Shown here piece after piece: positions 55,360 through 64,000 of a stretch of 64,000 nucleotides of DNA (position 1 is its first letter; every line of letters starts with the position of its first letter). A program made the position numbers and the translations under genes. Source of the DNA: Kaistella yonginensis (GTDB taxonomy: Bacteria > Bacteroidota > Bacteroidia > Flavobacteriales > Weeksellaceae). Under the pieces are notes generated by a model. That model worked only from the letters and a program-made list of their open reading frames with translations, made no database searches and was not told the origin of the DNA. The stretch spans positions 1 through 64,000 of the forward strand of contig NZ_JAUFQB010000019.1 of NCBI RefSeq assembly GCF_030409525.1, written 5' to 3'.

Positions 55360-57936
55360 ATGAATATTAAAATTTTACGCAAGAAGAAAACTGCTTTAAA
55401 AGAGATTAAAATAATTGTCAGTAAGATTAATAGGGGCATCATTGAAAATAGAAGTCAGAAAGTAAGTCGGAAATATAATTTGTTTCTTACCGAAATTGGA
55501 ATGTCGACCAGAAGGAATTTTGATGAATTAACCAGATACGAGAGACAATTCAAAAATTTTGGAATAACTTTTTGGGATAAAGAAAAAGAAATAAAACATC
55601 TGCGAAAATTTAAAAAAAACTCAACGATAACATTTAAGAAAATTTTGATGAAAGAAAATTCGGAAGACAACAACATGGCTCAAGTAAAACATGCTGGAAA
55701 AATAAATATTTCTAAATCTGAAAGCGGAATAACTCCATACCAACACCAACAAGATGCATTTTATAATCTACAGAAAGAAATAATTAAGAGTGGAAAAAAT
55801 CCTTTTGCAGGACTTTTAGTGTTACCAACTGGTGGAGGGAAAACCTTAACTTCCGCGTTGTGGATTGCGAAAAATTTTCTTGATAAAAATAAAAAAGTTT
55901 TGTGGATTGCACATAGACATGAATTATTGGAACAAGCAAAAGGAACTTTCACAAACACTTTAGCTTACTCGGATGTATTTCGGGAGAAAGATAATTTTAA
56001 TTACAGGATTATTTCAGGAATTCACGATAAGCCGATTAACATTAAGAAAACAGATGATATAATTTTTGCCAGCAAAGATAGTTTGAACGCCGGCTTTGAA
56101 CATTTACTTCAAAACTGGATTAAAAATAATACCGACGAAATTTTTTTAGTGATAGATGAAGCGCATCACGCAACCGCAAAAACGTATAGAAAACTCATTG
56201 ATAATATTCAAAAAAATGTAAAAACATTTAGATTGTTAGGACTTACTGCAACACCAACCAGAACTGCAGAAAACGAGAAAGGACTATTAAAAAAAGTATT
56301 TGCGGATGATATTATTTTCAAAATAGATTTGAAAACCCTTATTAGATTTGGAATTTTATCTAATCCAGTTTTTGAAGAAGAACCTACCGGACAAAATTTT
56401 ATTAGAGATTTAACGGATCAGCAAATTGAATTGTTGAAAACCTTTGATATAAATAGCATCGGAGATAAAATTGCTGAAAACATCGCAAAAAATAAAGAAA
56501 GAAACTTCAAGATTGTTGATACCTATGTTTCAAATAAAGAGAAATATAAGCAGACTTTAGTGTTTGCATTAAATGTGGATAATGCGATTGCACTTAACAA
56601 ACTTTTTCAGGAACACGGTATAAAATCCGATTACGTAATTTCAAGTGTGAGAGATTCAGTTACTGGTATAACCTCAAATTTTACTAAAGAGAACAAAGAA
56701 AAAATAGAAGATTTTAGAAAAGGAAAACTTGAAGTTCTAATCAATGTAAATATACTTACGGAAGGAACAGATGTTCCCAATGTGCAATCTATATTCCTGG
56801 CAAGACCTACGATTTCTACCATTTTAATGACACAAATGATTGGTCGTGGTTTGCGTGGTCCAAAAGCTGGAGGAACGAAAGAAGCTTATATAGTAAGTTT
56901 TCTGGACGATTGGGAAGATAAAATCGCCTGGATAAATCCAGAAAAATTATTTATTGAAGAAAATGTAGATTTTAATGATACAGATAAAGAAACTAAAAAA
57001 CAATTAATCAGATTAGTATCCATTAGCAAAATTGAAGAATTTGCAATTTTGGCGAATAGCATTATAGATCCTGAAACTAAAATGCAATTGGAGAAGCTAG
57101 ACTTCATTCAAAGAATACCAAAAGGTATTTATCAATTTAGATATCTGGTGAAATCTGAAGGAGTGGAAGTTGAAAAAAACTGTGAAATTCTGGTTTATGA
57201 TAATATCGAAAATTCATACAAAAATCTTGTTGAAACGTTGCCATACTTTGTAAAGGATAACAATTTAGAAGAAAGAGAAATTCTCGATGAGCAGGAACTT
57301 GTTTTATACTCTAAACAAATAGAAGATGAATTTTTCTCTGGTGTTGACCGCTATCCTGCGTATAGCATTGAGGACATTAAAAGCTTATTACAATATTATA
57401 TTGTACAAGATGAAATTCCACAATATATAGAACTAAAAGATCGCGAGAATTTTGATATTGATAGAATAGCTCACGAAATCTATGATAAAGATTTAGGGCC
57501 ACGCTCAGAAAAAGAATTAATTGATAGCTATTGGATCGGAAGTGAAATTGAATGGCAAACTTTCTTTAATTATGACAAAAGAATCTTTTTAAATGAAATA
57601 AATATTGCAAAAAGTAGACTCCTCCATCCGGATTTGTATTCCAAAGAACGCACTTCTCCCACAGAAACTCAAGAATTACGAAGGTTTGAAAATATGTCTT
57701 TGTATGATATTAGAAGTGCAGATCCCGCATACGAGAAAGCATTAAGAGATCAGGTTTTCAAAAAATATACTGACAAAAATGGTTACTATTTTAGTGCAGC
57801 AAGTGGATTTAAAAGCAAAAGCAGATTAAGTTTTCAAGTAGATCATATAAAGCCGATGCATAACGGTGGTTTAACTGTTTTAGAAAATCTTCAACTTTTA
57901 ACAAGAGCAGAAAATATGGTGAAAGGAGCGAAATAA
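55360..57936 (+). CDS. DEAH-box helicase fused to C-terminal HNH nuclease
   Basis: The 858-residue protein has a basic N-terminal extension (1-110; an internal ATG at 55675 is an alternative start), an SF2 helicase with Walker A LPTGGGKT near 155-162, DEAH in VIDEAHHATAKT near 264-275, LLGLTATPT, and motif VI QMIGRGLRG near 492-500. A variable region follows, then an HNH nuclease at the very end (FQVDHIKPMHNGGLTVLENLQLLTRAEN, about 826-853). It is 40 bp upstream of hsdM. DNA is AT-rich, unlike hsdM. It likely cleaves or unwinds foreign DNA. Confidence 0.85.
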   Translation: MNIKILRKKKTALKEIKIIVSKINRGIIENRSQKVSRKYNLFLTEIGMSTRRNFDELTRYERQFKNFGITFWDKEKEIKHLRKFKKNSTITFKKILMKENSEDNNMAQVKHAGKINISKSESGITPYQHQQDAFYNLQKEIIKSGKNPFAGLLVLPTGGGKTLTSALWIAKNFLDKNKKVLWIAHRHELLEQAKGTFTNTLAYSDVFREKDNFNYRIISGIHDKPINIKKTDDIIFASKDSLNAGFEHLLQNWIKNNTDEIFLVIDEAHHATAKTYRKLIDNIQKNVKTFRLLGLTATPTRTAENEKGLLKKVFADDIIFKIDLKTLIRFGILSNPVFEEEPTGQNFIRDLTDQQIELLKTFDINSIGDKIAENIAKNKERNFKIVDTYVSNKEKYKQTLVFALNVDNAIALNKLFQEHGIKSDYVISSVRDSVTGITSNFTKENKEKIEDFRKGKLEVLINVNILTEGTDVPNVQSIFLARPTISTILMTQMIGRGLRGPKAGGTKEAYIVSFLDDWEDKIAWINPEKLFIEENVDFNDTDKETKKQLIRLVSISKIEEFAILANSIIDPETKMQLEKLDFIQRIPKGIYQFRYLVKSEGVEVEKNCEILVYDNIENSYKNLVETLPYFVKDNNLEEREILDEQELVLYSKQIEDEFFSGVDRYPAYSIEDIKSLLQYYIVQDEIPQYIELKDRENFDIDRIAHEIYDKDLGPRSEKELIDSYWIGSEIEWQTFFNYDKRIFLNEINIAKSRLLHPDLYSKERTSPTETQELRRFENMSLYDIRSADPAYEKALRDQVFKKYTDKNGYYFSAASGFKSKSRLSFQVDHIKPMHNGGLTVLENLQLLTRAENMVKGAK

Positions 57937-57976
57937 ATTAAATTTTACTAACTCTCATTAATCCTAAAAATTATAA

Positions 57977-59575
57977 ATGACCCAATCCAATATCAAAAAA
58001 CTCGAAATCGAACTTTGGGAAGCCGCAGACGAACTGCGTGCGAACTCTAAACTCACGGCCTCTGAATATAAAGATCCCTTGCTGGGTTTAATTTTGCTGC
58101 GTTTTGCAGAAAACAAATACGAAGAAGCCAAAGAAAATTTAAGTCAGACTTTACCGATCAATCCGCGGACGAAACAAAGACGCGAAGCCACTAAAGAAGA
58201 TTTTGCGGCGGCAGGTTCTATGCTTTTGCCCGAGAAAGCGCAATATACCTATTTGGCTTCTTTGCCCGAAAGTGAAGATCTGGCAGAAGCCGTAAATACC
58301 GCCATGAAACTCATCGAAGCGGAATACGAAGAACTCGCAGGAATTTTACCTAAAAACTATCAGGATTTAACGCCGGAAGATGATTCGGATAATAATTTGT
58401 TGGCAAATCTGATTCGGATTTTTAATTCCGATTCGGTGCGGAATGCAAAAGGCGATGTGTTCGGTCTCGTTTATGAATATTTCCTGATGAAATTGTCTAT
58501 GATGGGCGCTGGTGCGCAAGAAGGTGGCGAGTTTTTTACGCCACCTTCTTTGGTACAATTAATTGTCAATTTTATACAGCCGAATCACGGGATTATTCAT
58601 GATCCGGCGTGTGGATCGGGCGGAATGTTTGTGCAAACCGCGCATTTCATCAAAGACACCGAAAACAAAAGTGTCAACGAAGCCATCACCGTTTATGGTA
58701 CGGAATATAAATCGAACACCACGCGTTTGGCGAAAATGAACTTAGCCATTCACGGCATCGAAGGGAAAATTGCGAACAACAATTCCTTTTATTCCGATCC
58801 GTTTGAACTGTTTGGGAAATGCGATTTCGTGATGGCGAATCCGCCTTTTAATGTGGATAAAGTAGATGCGAAAAATAAATTTCTGGCAGAAGATCAGCGT
58901 TTGCCTTTTGGTGCGCCTTTAACGGGGAAAGGAATGATTGGGAATGGCAATTATCTGTGGATTCAGTATTTTATGTCGTACCTCAATCCGACCGGAAGAG
59001 CGGGTTTTGTAATGGCTTCTTCGGCGACAGATGCCGGAAATGCGGAGAAACGCATTCGGGAAGAACTCGTCAAATCGGGTAATGTGGACTGTATTGTTTC
59101 CATCAGCAACAACTTTTTTTATACGCGTTCTTTGCCGTGTCATTTATGGTTTTTCGATAAACGGAAATCGAAGAGCAACCGCGACAAAATTTTAATGATC
59201 GATGCCCGGAATGTCTATCGGAAAGTAAGCACCACCATCAATGATTTCTCGGAAGAGCAGATGGAAGGTTTAACCGCAATCATGGCAATGCACCGTGGTG
59301 AAGCACCTAAAGTTGCCAAAGATAATGCCTGGTTCAACGAACATTTCCCCGACGGAAAATACCGCGACATTGAAGGATTGTGCAAAGTGGTGAATTTGGA
59401 CGAAGTAGCCGAGCAGGATTACAGTTTAACGCCGGGAAGATATGTAGGCGTAAACATCGATATTGATATGGATTTTGATTACAAAAGCCGTATGGAAATC
59501 TTGCACAGCGAATTGGCTGAACTGAATACCGAAGCCAATGATTTGATGAACCAAATTCAATCTTTTAAATTATGA
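57977..59575 (+). CDS. hsdM: Type I restriction-modification methylase, HsdM
   Basis: The 532-residue protein has the N-terminal HsdM helical domain (WEAADELRANSKLTASEYKDPLLGLILLRF) and the N6-adenine methylase core: FFTPPSLVQLIV near 190, the SAM motif DPACGSGGMF near 210-219 and the catalytic NPPF near 289-292. GC content is visibly higher than its AT-rich neighbours, a sign of a different origin. It overlaps hsdS by 4 bp. Confidence 0.95.
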   Translation: MTQSNIKKLEIELWEAADELRANSKLTASEYKDPLLGLILLRFAENKYEEAKENLSQTLPINPRTKQRREATKEDFAAAGSMLLPEKAQYTYLASLPESEDLAEAVNTAMKLIEAEYEELAGILPKNYQDLTPEDDSDNNLLANLIRIFNSDSVRNAKGDVFGLVYEYFLMKLSMMGAGAQEGGEFFTPPSLVQLIVNFIQPNHGIIHDPACGSGGMFVQTAHFIKDTENKSVNEAITVYGTEYKSNTTRLAKMNLAIHGIEGKIANNNSFYSDPFELFGKCDFVMANPPFNVDKVDAKNKFLAEDQRLPFGAPLTGKGMIGNGNYLWIQYFMSYLNPTGRAGFVMASSATDAGNAEKRIREELVKSGNVDCIVSISNNFFYTRSLPCHLWFFDKRKSKSNRDKILMIDARNVYRKVSTTINDFSEEQMEGLTAIMAMHRGEAPKVAKDNAWFNEHFPDGKYRDIEGLCKVVNLDEVAEQDYSLTPGRYVGVNIDIDMDFDYKSRMEILHSELAELNTEANDLMNQIQSFKL

Positions 59576-60747
59576 AGGAGGGTTGGAAAAGACATAAATT
59601 GAATGAGTTAGCAGATATGCGATTAGGTAAAATGTTAGATCAAAATAAAAATAAAGGGGAATTCTATGATTATTTGGCTAATGTAAATGTACAATGGGGA
59701 GAAATTATTTTAGATAATTTAAAACAAATGAAATTTGAATCTAGCGAATTTGATCGTTATGGTTTGAATGTAGGGGATATTGTAATGTGTGAAGGTGGCG
59801 AACCTGGGCGTTGTTCTATTTGGAAAGGACAGAGAAAGGTAATGATGATACAAAAGGCATTACACAGAATTAGGGCGAAAAGTGAAGTGAATAGTTACTT
59901 TTTATATTACTACTTATTTTACCGAGGAAAAAGCGGATATTTTGAAGGTTATTTTACAGGCTCTACAATTAAGCATTTTACTGGAGAAAGTTTAGCTAAA
60001 GTTGAAATTGATATCCCGCCCATCCAAACCCAGCGAAAAATTGCTTCTATATTATCGGGTTATGATGATTTGATAGAGAACAACCTGAAGCGCATCAAAA
60101 TTCTGGAAGAAATGGCACAACAAACCTACGAAGAATGGTTTGTGCGGATGCGTTTTCCGGGCTATGATAGTGCGGTAATGAATGAAGAAACGGGGTTGCC
60201 GGAAGGTTGGGAGAAGGTGAAGTTGGGGGAATATTTAAATTTTAAAAAAGGGAAAAAAGTCGAAGAAATATGTGGATCAAAAGAAATTGGAACTGAAAAG
60301 GTTTTGCTTTTAGATTCGTTAGAAAGTGGAAAATTTAACTTTACAAAAATCGGAAAACATGAACTTGTAAAACGTGGTGATATTTTAATGTTAATGGACG
60401 GTGCGCGAAGTTCTTATGTTTTTCAAGCAGATAACGGAATAATAGGTTCTACACTTGCTAAAGTAGATTTGAAGAAAATTCCATCTAGCTTTATGTTTTA
60501 TTATTTTCAAAATAATCTAGAATGGTTACAAATCAATAATACAGGTGCTGCAATTCCGCATGCAAATCCGAAGTTTATAAAATCCATCAATTTTAAACTG
60601 CCTAAAGAAAAAATCTTAATGTTATGGGAAGACTTTGCAAATCCTATTATAGATAATATTTGGAATTTAAAAGATCAAAACCAGCGCTTACGCGAGGCAC
60701 GTGATCTTTTGTTGCCGCGGTTGATGATGGGGATTGTGGAGGTGTGA
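59572..60747 (+). CDS. hsdS: Type I specificity subunit, HsdS
   Basis: The 391-residue protein has two target-recognition domains (about 1-140 and 210-355) joined by the conserved helical spacer (IQTQRKIASILSGYDDLIENNLKRIKILEEMAQQTYEEWFV, about 148-190) and a C-terminal repeat of it (NQRLREARDLLLPRLMMG). The conserved spacer is GC-richer and the two TRDs are AT-rich, so the recognition domains were probably exchanged. It sets the target sequence for HsdM. Confidence 0.93.
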   Translation: MKEGWKRHKLNELADMRLGKMLDQNKNKGEFYDYLANVNVQWGEIILDNLKQMKFESSEFDRYGLNVGDIVMCEGGEPGRCSIWKGQRKVMMIQKALHRIRAKSEVNSYFLYYYLFYRGKSGYFEGYFTGSTIKHFTGESLAKVEIDIPPIQTQRKIASILSGYDDLIENNLKRIKILEEMAQQTYEEWFVRMRFPGYDSAVMNEETGLPEGWEKVKLGEYLNFKKGKKVEEICGSKEIGTEKVLLLDSLESGKFNFTKIGKHELVKRGDILMLMDGARSSYVFQADNGIIGSTLAKVDLKKIPSSFMFYYFQNNLEWLQINNTGAAIPHANPKFIKSINFKLPKEKILMLWEDFANPIIDNIWNLKDQNQRLREARDLLLPRLMMGIVEV

Positions 60748-60930
60748 GGATGTCTGAACTTTGATGAAGCTGATTTTTGTGATTAGTTTGATTTTTTATG
60801 ATGAAGCAAAATAAGATCACAGAAGACAAGCAACCTGAAATCATGGAAATCATTTAATCATAGAAATCATAGTTCAGACATTCAGACATTATTCAGATCT
60901 AGGGAAACATTAATCCAAAATAAAAGCAGC

Positions 60931-61350
60931 ATGATCAACGAGCAGTATAAATATTCAGAGCTAACTTCTAAAATTATTGGCTGTGCCATGAAAGTGCACA
61001 GTGCTTTGGGAAACGGTTTCCAGGAAGTGATTTACCAGCGAGCTTTACAGATCGAGATGAACGATAACAATCTGTCTTTCTCCAGAGAACATGTAATGCC
61101 AGTTTATTATAAAGATCAGGAAATTGGTACAAGAAGAGTTGATTTTTTGGTAGAAGAAGTGATTTCGGTGGAATTGAAAGCACTTATAAAATTAGAAGAC
61201 GTTCACTTTGCACAGGCAATTAATTATCTGGAAGCCTACGATTTGGAAGTCGGTTTATTAATCAATTTTGGAGCAAAAAGTTTAGAGTTTAAACGTTTAC
61301 TCAATAGTAAATTCAATCAAAAAAATCAGGGTAATCCTGATGTAAAATAA
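60931..61350 (+). CDS. GxxExxY family protein
   Basis: The 139-residue protein has the naming motif in GFQEVIYQRAL near 32-42 and a PD-(D/E)xK-like pattern RVDFLVEEVISVELKAL near 69-85. The family is common in Bacteroidota, often next to mobile genes and restriction systems; its role is uncertain, possibly nuclease-like. A 180-bp spacer with repeated AATCAT motifs separates it from hsdS. Confidence 0.85.
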   Translation: MINEQYKYSELTSKIIGCAMKVHSALGNGFQEVIYQRALQIEMNDNNLSFSREHVMPVYYKDQEIGTRRVDFLVEEVISVELKALIKLEDVHFAQAINYLEAYDLEVGLLINFGAKSLEFKRLLNSKFNQKNQGNPDVK

Positions 61351-61371
61351 CATAACATAAAAACAACAAAT

Positions 61372-61668
61372 ATGGAAACTTGGGAATTTTATCAGGAAAA
61401 ATTAGACCACTACAGAGAAGAGCTGGACAATGGCAATCATGATGTAGAACAGGACGTAGTAGATCTGGAGGAAAACTTAAAAAGAGATATAGAGATGTGC
61501 TTCGAAGAGAAAGATGCAGCTCCTTACAAAAAGGTTCTCAAAGCCTTGAAAGCTTTAAAAGTAGAATTCGAATTTTATGATCAGGAAGGAGAACTCGATA
61601 TGATGTTCCCCGATCGGCATGATGATGATTTTGATGAGGATAGTATGAATATTTTTGGGAATGATTAA
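61372..61668 (+). CDS. Small acidic hypothetical protein
   Basis: The 98-residue protein is strongly acidic, with helical first half and a C-terminal Asp-rich tail (HDDDFDEDSMN). It sits 21 bp after GxxExxY and 18 bp before mcrB. No family recognised; an acidic small protein in this place could be an inhibitor or a structural partner, but there is no direct evidence. Confidence 0.5.
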   Translation: METWEFYQEKLDHYREELDNGNHDVEQDVVDLEENLKRDIEMCFEEKDAAPYKKVLKALKALKVEFEFYDQEGELDMMFPDRHDDDFDEDSMNIFGND

Positions 61669-61686
61669 ACTAGATAAAAAATTAAA

Positions 61687-63534
61687 ATGAATTTTGAAAA
61701 TCTAAAAGATCTTGTAAATAAGATTAATAATGAATGTGGGGAATTTTGTAGTAAGTTCCAATATAAAAGGAAAGAATTACTTGGTTTAGGAAGAATTGCA
61801 GCTGCTAATCAATTATACAGTTATACTGACGAGGAAAGAAATTGGGCTATTAATAAAGGAGGAGGAACGGAGTTACAATATCATGTTTTTTTGAGAGATG
61901 ATTTGCTTGGCTATGGATTAGGTTTTAATACACAGTATGTTCCATTTGCAAATGACAAAAGCACTGTTGAGTATATGGAGCCCTATGCAAAGAGTTACTT
62001 ATCGCAACATAATTTAGAAACCGCACTACTGAATAAAGGGTTCACTTATATTTATGGTGATAAGAATGATTTACAATACATAACTCATGATAAATATATA
62101 CTCATAGGAAAAGAAATAGAAATTAGTAAAAATGGCAGTTTCAAAATAACTGATGAGGGTTTTAACCAAATTATAAATGATTTAACAGGAATTTTATTTG
62201 ATACTTATGTTAAAATAATTGATGGGATAAATATTGATAAAATCACGACTATGAAAATTGATAATTTAAAAAGAGCATTGCTACATAAAAAGCAAATTAT
62301 TCTACAAGGTCCTCCTGGAACTGGAAAAACCTATACTGCAAAAGATTTAGCGGAGCAGGTAATTTTTGGTAATATAACTTCAATTAAAAAAGAACAGAAA
62401 AAACGACTAGAGGAAAGCGGACAGTTCGAGCTGGTACAATTTCATCCATCTTACTCATATGAAGATTTTGTCCGCGGAATTACTGCAAAAAGCAAAGGGG
62501 ATAAAATAGAATATGTTACAGAAGATCGTATTCTAGCATCATTTGCAAAGAAGGCTTTTATGAATTATGTAAGTTCAACCAAAGGCACGGAAATTATTTC
62601 AAAAAAAGAATGGGCAAGGGAAAAGCTTGCAGATTATGCTGAAATCGTACAGGAGAAAATTGATTCCGAAGGAGAATACCGTCTTACTGACAAAGTGAAA
62701 TTGATTGATACCGATGAAAATGCTTTTTATTACACTGGAGATAATTGGTTTGATGGCATTCGACACCGTATGAAATTTAATGATATTGTTGAAGCCTATC
62801 TTTCAAATCCCGTAGATAAAAAATCTTTTAAATTATTAGATAATATTTCTGGTTCTGCAAAACAGCACTACGGATATTATTATAATGTTTTGGAGAAATT
62901 TCGAGCTAACCTCACAACAGAATATTCTGAATCTAGGAATGCTACAGTTGCGTCGGAGAGAAAATATGTTATGATCATTGATGAAATAAACCGGGCAAAT
63001 CTACCAACGGTTTTAGGTGAATTAATTTATGCTCTCGAATATCGGGGTGAAAGTATCAACAGTCTTTATGAAATTAGTGAAGGAGACCGGTCAATAACTA
63101 TTCCCGAAAATCTCTACATTATCGGAACGATGAACACAGCAGATCGAAGTGTTGGTCATATTGATTATGCTATCAGAAGACGATTTGCTTTTAAAGATAT
63201 TCTCCCTGATCCTGCTCCAATTCATGAGGCTGGAAAAGAATATTTCAATCATATCTCGGGACTTTTTATCAAGGATTACAAAACTGATAAAACACGCCGG
63301 ACTAAATCAGAATGTCTAGCTTCAGATTTTAAACCGGAGCAGGTTTGGCTAGGTCACAGCTACTTCATCACAAAAGAACCAACCGAAGAAAATCAACTTC
63401 CAAGCGAACAGGAACAGATGGAACAGAAACTTGAGACTGAAATTTTGCCGATTTTGCGAGAATATGTAAGTGATGGAATTTTGTTAGAAGAGGAAACTAA
63501 AATGCATCTTTTGAAACTGGATATTATTTTATAA
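61687..63534 (+). CDS. mcrB: McrB-like AAA+ GTPase of a modification-dependent restriction system
   Basis: The 615-residue protein has an N-terminal DNA-binding-like domain (about 1-175; YHVFLRDDLLGYGLGFN) and the McrB motor: Walker A GPPGTGKT near 208-215, FHPSYSYEDFVRGI near 256-269, Walker B MIIDEINRANLPTVLGEL near 428-445, and the sensor block IIGTMNTADRSVGHIDYAIRRRFAF near 478-502. It uses GTP to translocate and activates McrC. The McrC gene overlaps by 1 nt. Confidence 0.92.
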   Translation: MNFENLKDLVNKINNECGEFCSKFQYKRKELLGLGRIAAANQLYSYTDEERNWAINKGGGTELQYHVFLRDDLLGYGLGFNTQYVPFANDKSTVEYMEPYAKSYLSQHNLETALLNKGFTYIYGDKNDLQYITHDKYILIGKEIEISKNGSFKITDEGFNQIINDLTGILFDTYVKIIDGINIDKITTMKIDNLKRALLHKKQIILQGPPGTGKTYTAKDLAEQVIFGNITSIKKEQKKRLEESGQFELVQFHPSYSYEDFVRGITAKSKGDKIEYVTEDRILASFAKKAFMNYVSSTKGTEIISKKEWAREKLADYAEIVQEKIDSEGEYRLTDKVKLIDTDENAFYYTGDNWFDGIRHRMKFNDIVEAYLSNPVDKKSFKLLDNISGSAKQHYGYYYNVLEKFRANLTTEYSESRNATVASERKYVMIIDEINRANLPTVLGELIYALEYRGESINSLYEISEGDRSITIPENLYIIGTMNTADRSVGHIDYAIRRRFAFKDILPDPAPIHEAGKEYFNHISGLFIKDYKTDKTRRTKSECLASDFKPEQVWLGHSYFITKEPTEENQLPSEQEQMEQKLETEILPILREYVSDGILLEEETKMHLLKLDIIL

Positions 63535-64000
63535 TGAAACCACTTGATTTCCCTGAGCAGTATAGAAACAGTATTACAACTCGCCATTCTCATTTTAATT
63601 TTAATGGATGGAACGAACTTTCGTACTCGTTTACTTTTCCAAATCATCGAAATAATGATAATCAGTTTTGCTATAATATTTTGAAAACGGAGAATGATTT
63701 TTATATTGAGGTTTCATACTTTATAGGAGTTGATCATATTCCTGAAACTGGTAAAACTATATATGTTTCGCCTAAATATAATGATGGAGAAAAGGAAACG
63801 GATTATTTGAAAATGCTTTTCGAGGCATTAGGAAACGCAGATGTAGTTCAGTACACAGATGAATTGTTTCTTGTAAAATGGGATGAACCTGTAATAAGCA
63901 TTGAGCAAAAGCAGGATCATCTTACTCCACTTCTCATTGTCGTATTTCTGAATCTTTTGAAGACTATTGTAAAAAAAGGAGTGAAACGCTCATATTATCG
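63534..64000 (+). CDS. mcrC: McrC-like nuclease subunit, truncated by the window edge
   Basis: An open frame starts with the ATG at 63534, sharing its A with the mcrB stop (TAATG), and runs off the right edge after about 155 codons. The visible part begins MKPLDFPEQY and reaches HLTPLLIVVFLNLLKTIVKKGVKRSYYR, which fits the N-terminal half of McrC/DUF2357-type proteins. The PD-(D/E)xK nuclease domain would lie beyond the window. The overlap with mcrB supports the call. Confidence 0.8.
   Translation, partial: MKPLDFPEQYRNSITTRHSHFNFNGWNELSYSFTFPNHRNNDNQFCYNILKTENDFYIEVSYFIGVDHIPETGKTIYVSPKYNDGEKETDYLKMLFEALGNADVVQYTDELFLVKWDEPVISIEQKQDHLTPLLIVVFLNLLKTIVKKGVKRSYY

Noticed and set aside
60748..60930. 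A small gene between hsdS and GxxExxY
   Set aside because: The stretch has repeated AATCAT motifs and frequent stops in all frames, with no convincing start or codon pattern.

Overview
The window looks like part of the chromosome of a denitrification-capable member of the Bacteroidota, most likely the Chryseobacterium/Kaistella group of Flavobacteriia. The support is AT-rich DNA, TAnnTTTG-type promoter boxes, a clade II (Sec-type) nosZ cluster, a B12 riboswitch driving a TonB receptor plus a surface beta-propeller lipoprotein, DUF3810 and DUF5074 genes, and Bacteroidetes-type mobile elements (RteC, tet(X), MobB-type relaxase).

Layout. 1-5500 is the end of a mobile element. It holds a full-length tet(X) tetracycline monooxygenase, an RteC-type regulator, and a tightly packed minus-strand operon of a sce7726-like putative nuclease, a sce7725/beta-family protein and a RES-domain protein. 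The flank at 5400-5840 carries a 31-codon gene remnant and two strong hairpins. 5838-30460 is host chromosome: DUF3810 metalloprotease, sugar MFS transporter, acyltransferase, GtrA protein, CCA-adding enzyme, B12 riboswitch with btuB-like and DUF5074 genes, a DUF3365 cytochrome, polyphosphate kinase, a Crp/Fnr regulator, an oxidase-like membrane protein, a fasciclin lipoprotein, the nos genes (cytochrome c, nosZ, a membrane protein, nosL, nosD, nosF, nosY), a second small cytochrome c, and dnaK.

About 30480 to the right edge is a large integrative/mobilizable island inserted downstream of dnaK. Its front carries a HTH protein, a tyrosine recombinase, a primase-helicase, a field of TTTGATGAG iterons, a toprim primase, tandem 34-bp repeats, MobC/MobB mobilization genes and a hipBA pair. 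Its cargo is defence-like: an AAA+ ATPase with a small membrane partner, two parallel sets of UDG-fold, WG-repeat and WYL genes, a three-gene AlbA_2-containing cassette on the opposite strand, a DUF2779 nuclease-like protein, a membrane/coiled-coil protein, a DEAH helicase fused to HNH, a type I methylase and specificity subunit, GxxExxY, and McrBC (McrC runs off the window).

How the genes work together. ATGAY-N4-RTCAT palindromes lie upstream of the nos genes, two or three cytochromes, the oxidase-like gene and the fasciclin gene. At three or four promoters the palindrome centre is exactly 30.5 bp from the -7 box. Together with the linked Crp/Fnr gene this suggests one anaerobic/nitrogen-oxide regulon. 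In the island, HsdM and HsdS have no HsdR in view; a helicase-HNH fusion occupies the place just upstream of hsdM. The strongest candidates for undescribed systems are the sce7726/sce7725/RES operon, the helicase-HNH with its small neighbour, and the duplicated UDG/WG/WYL sets.
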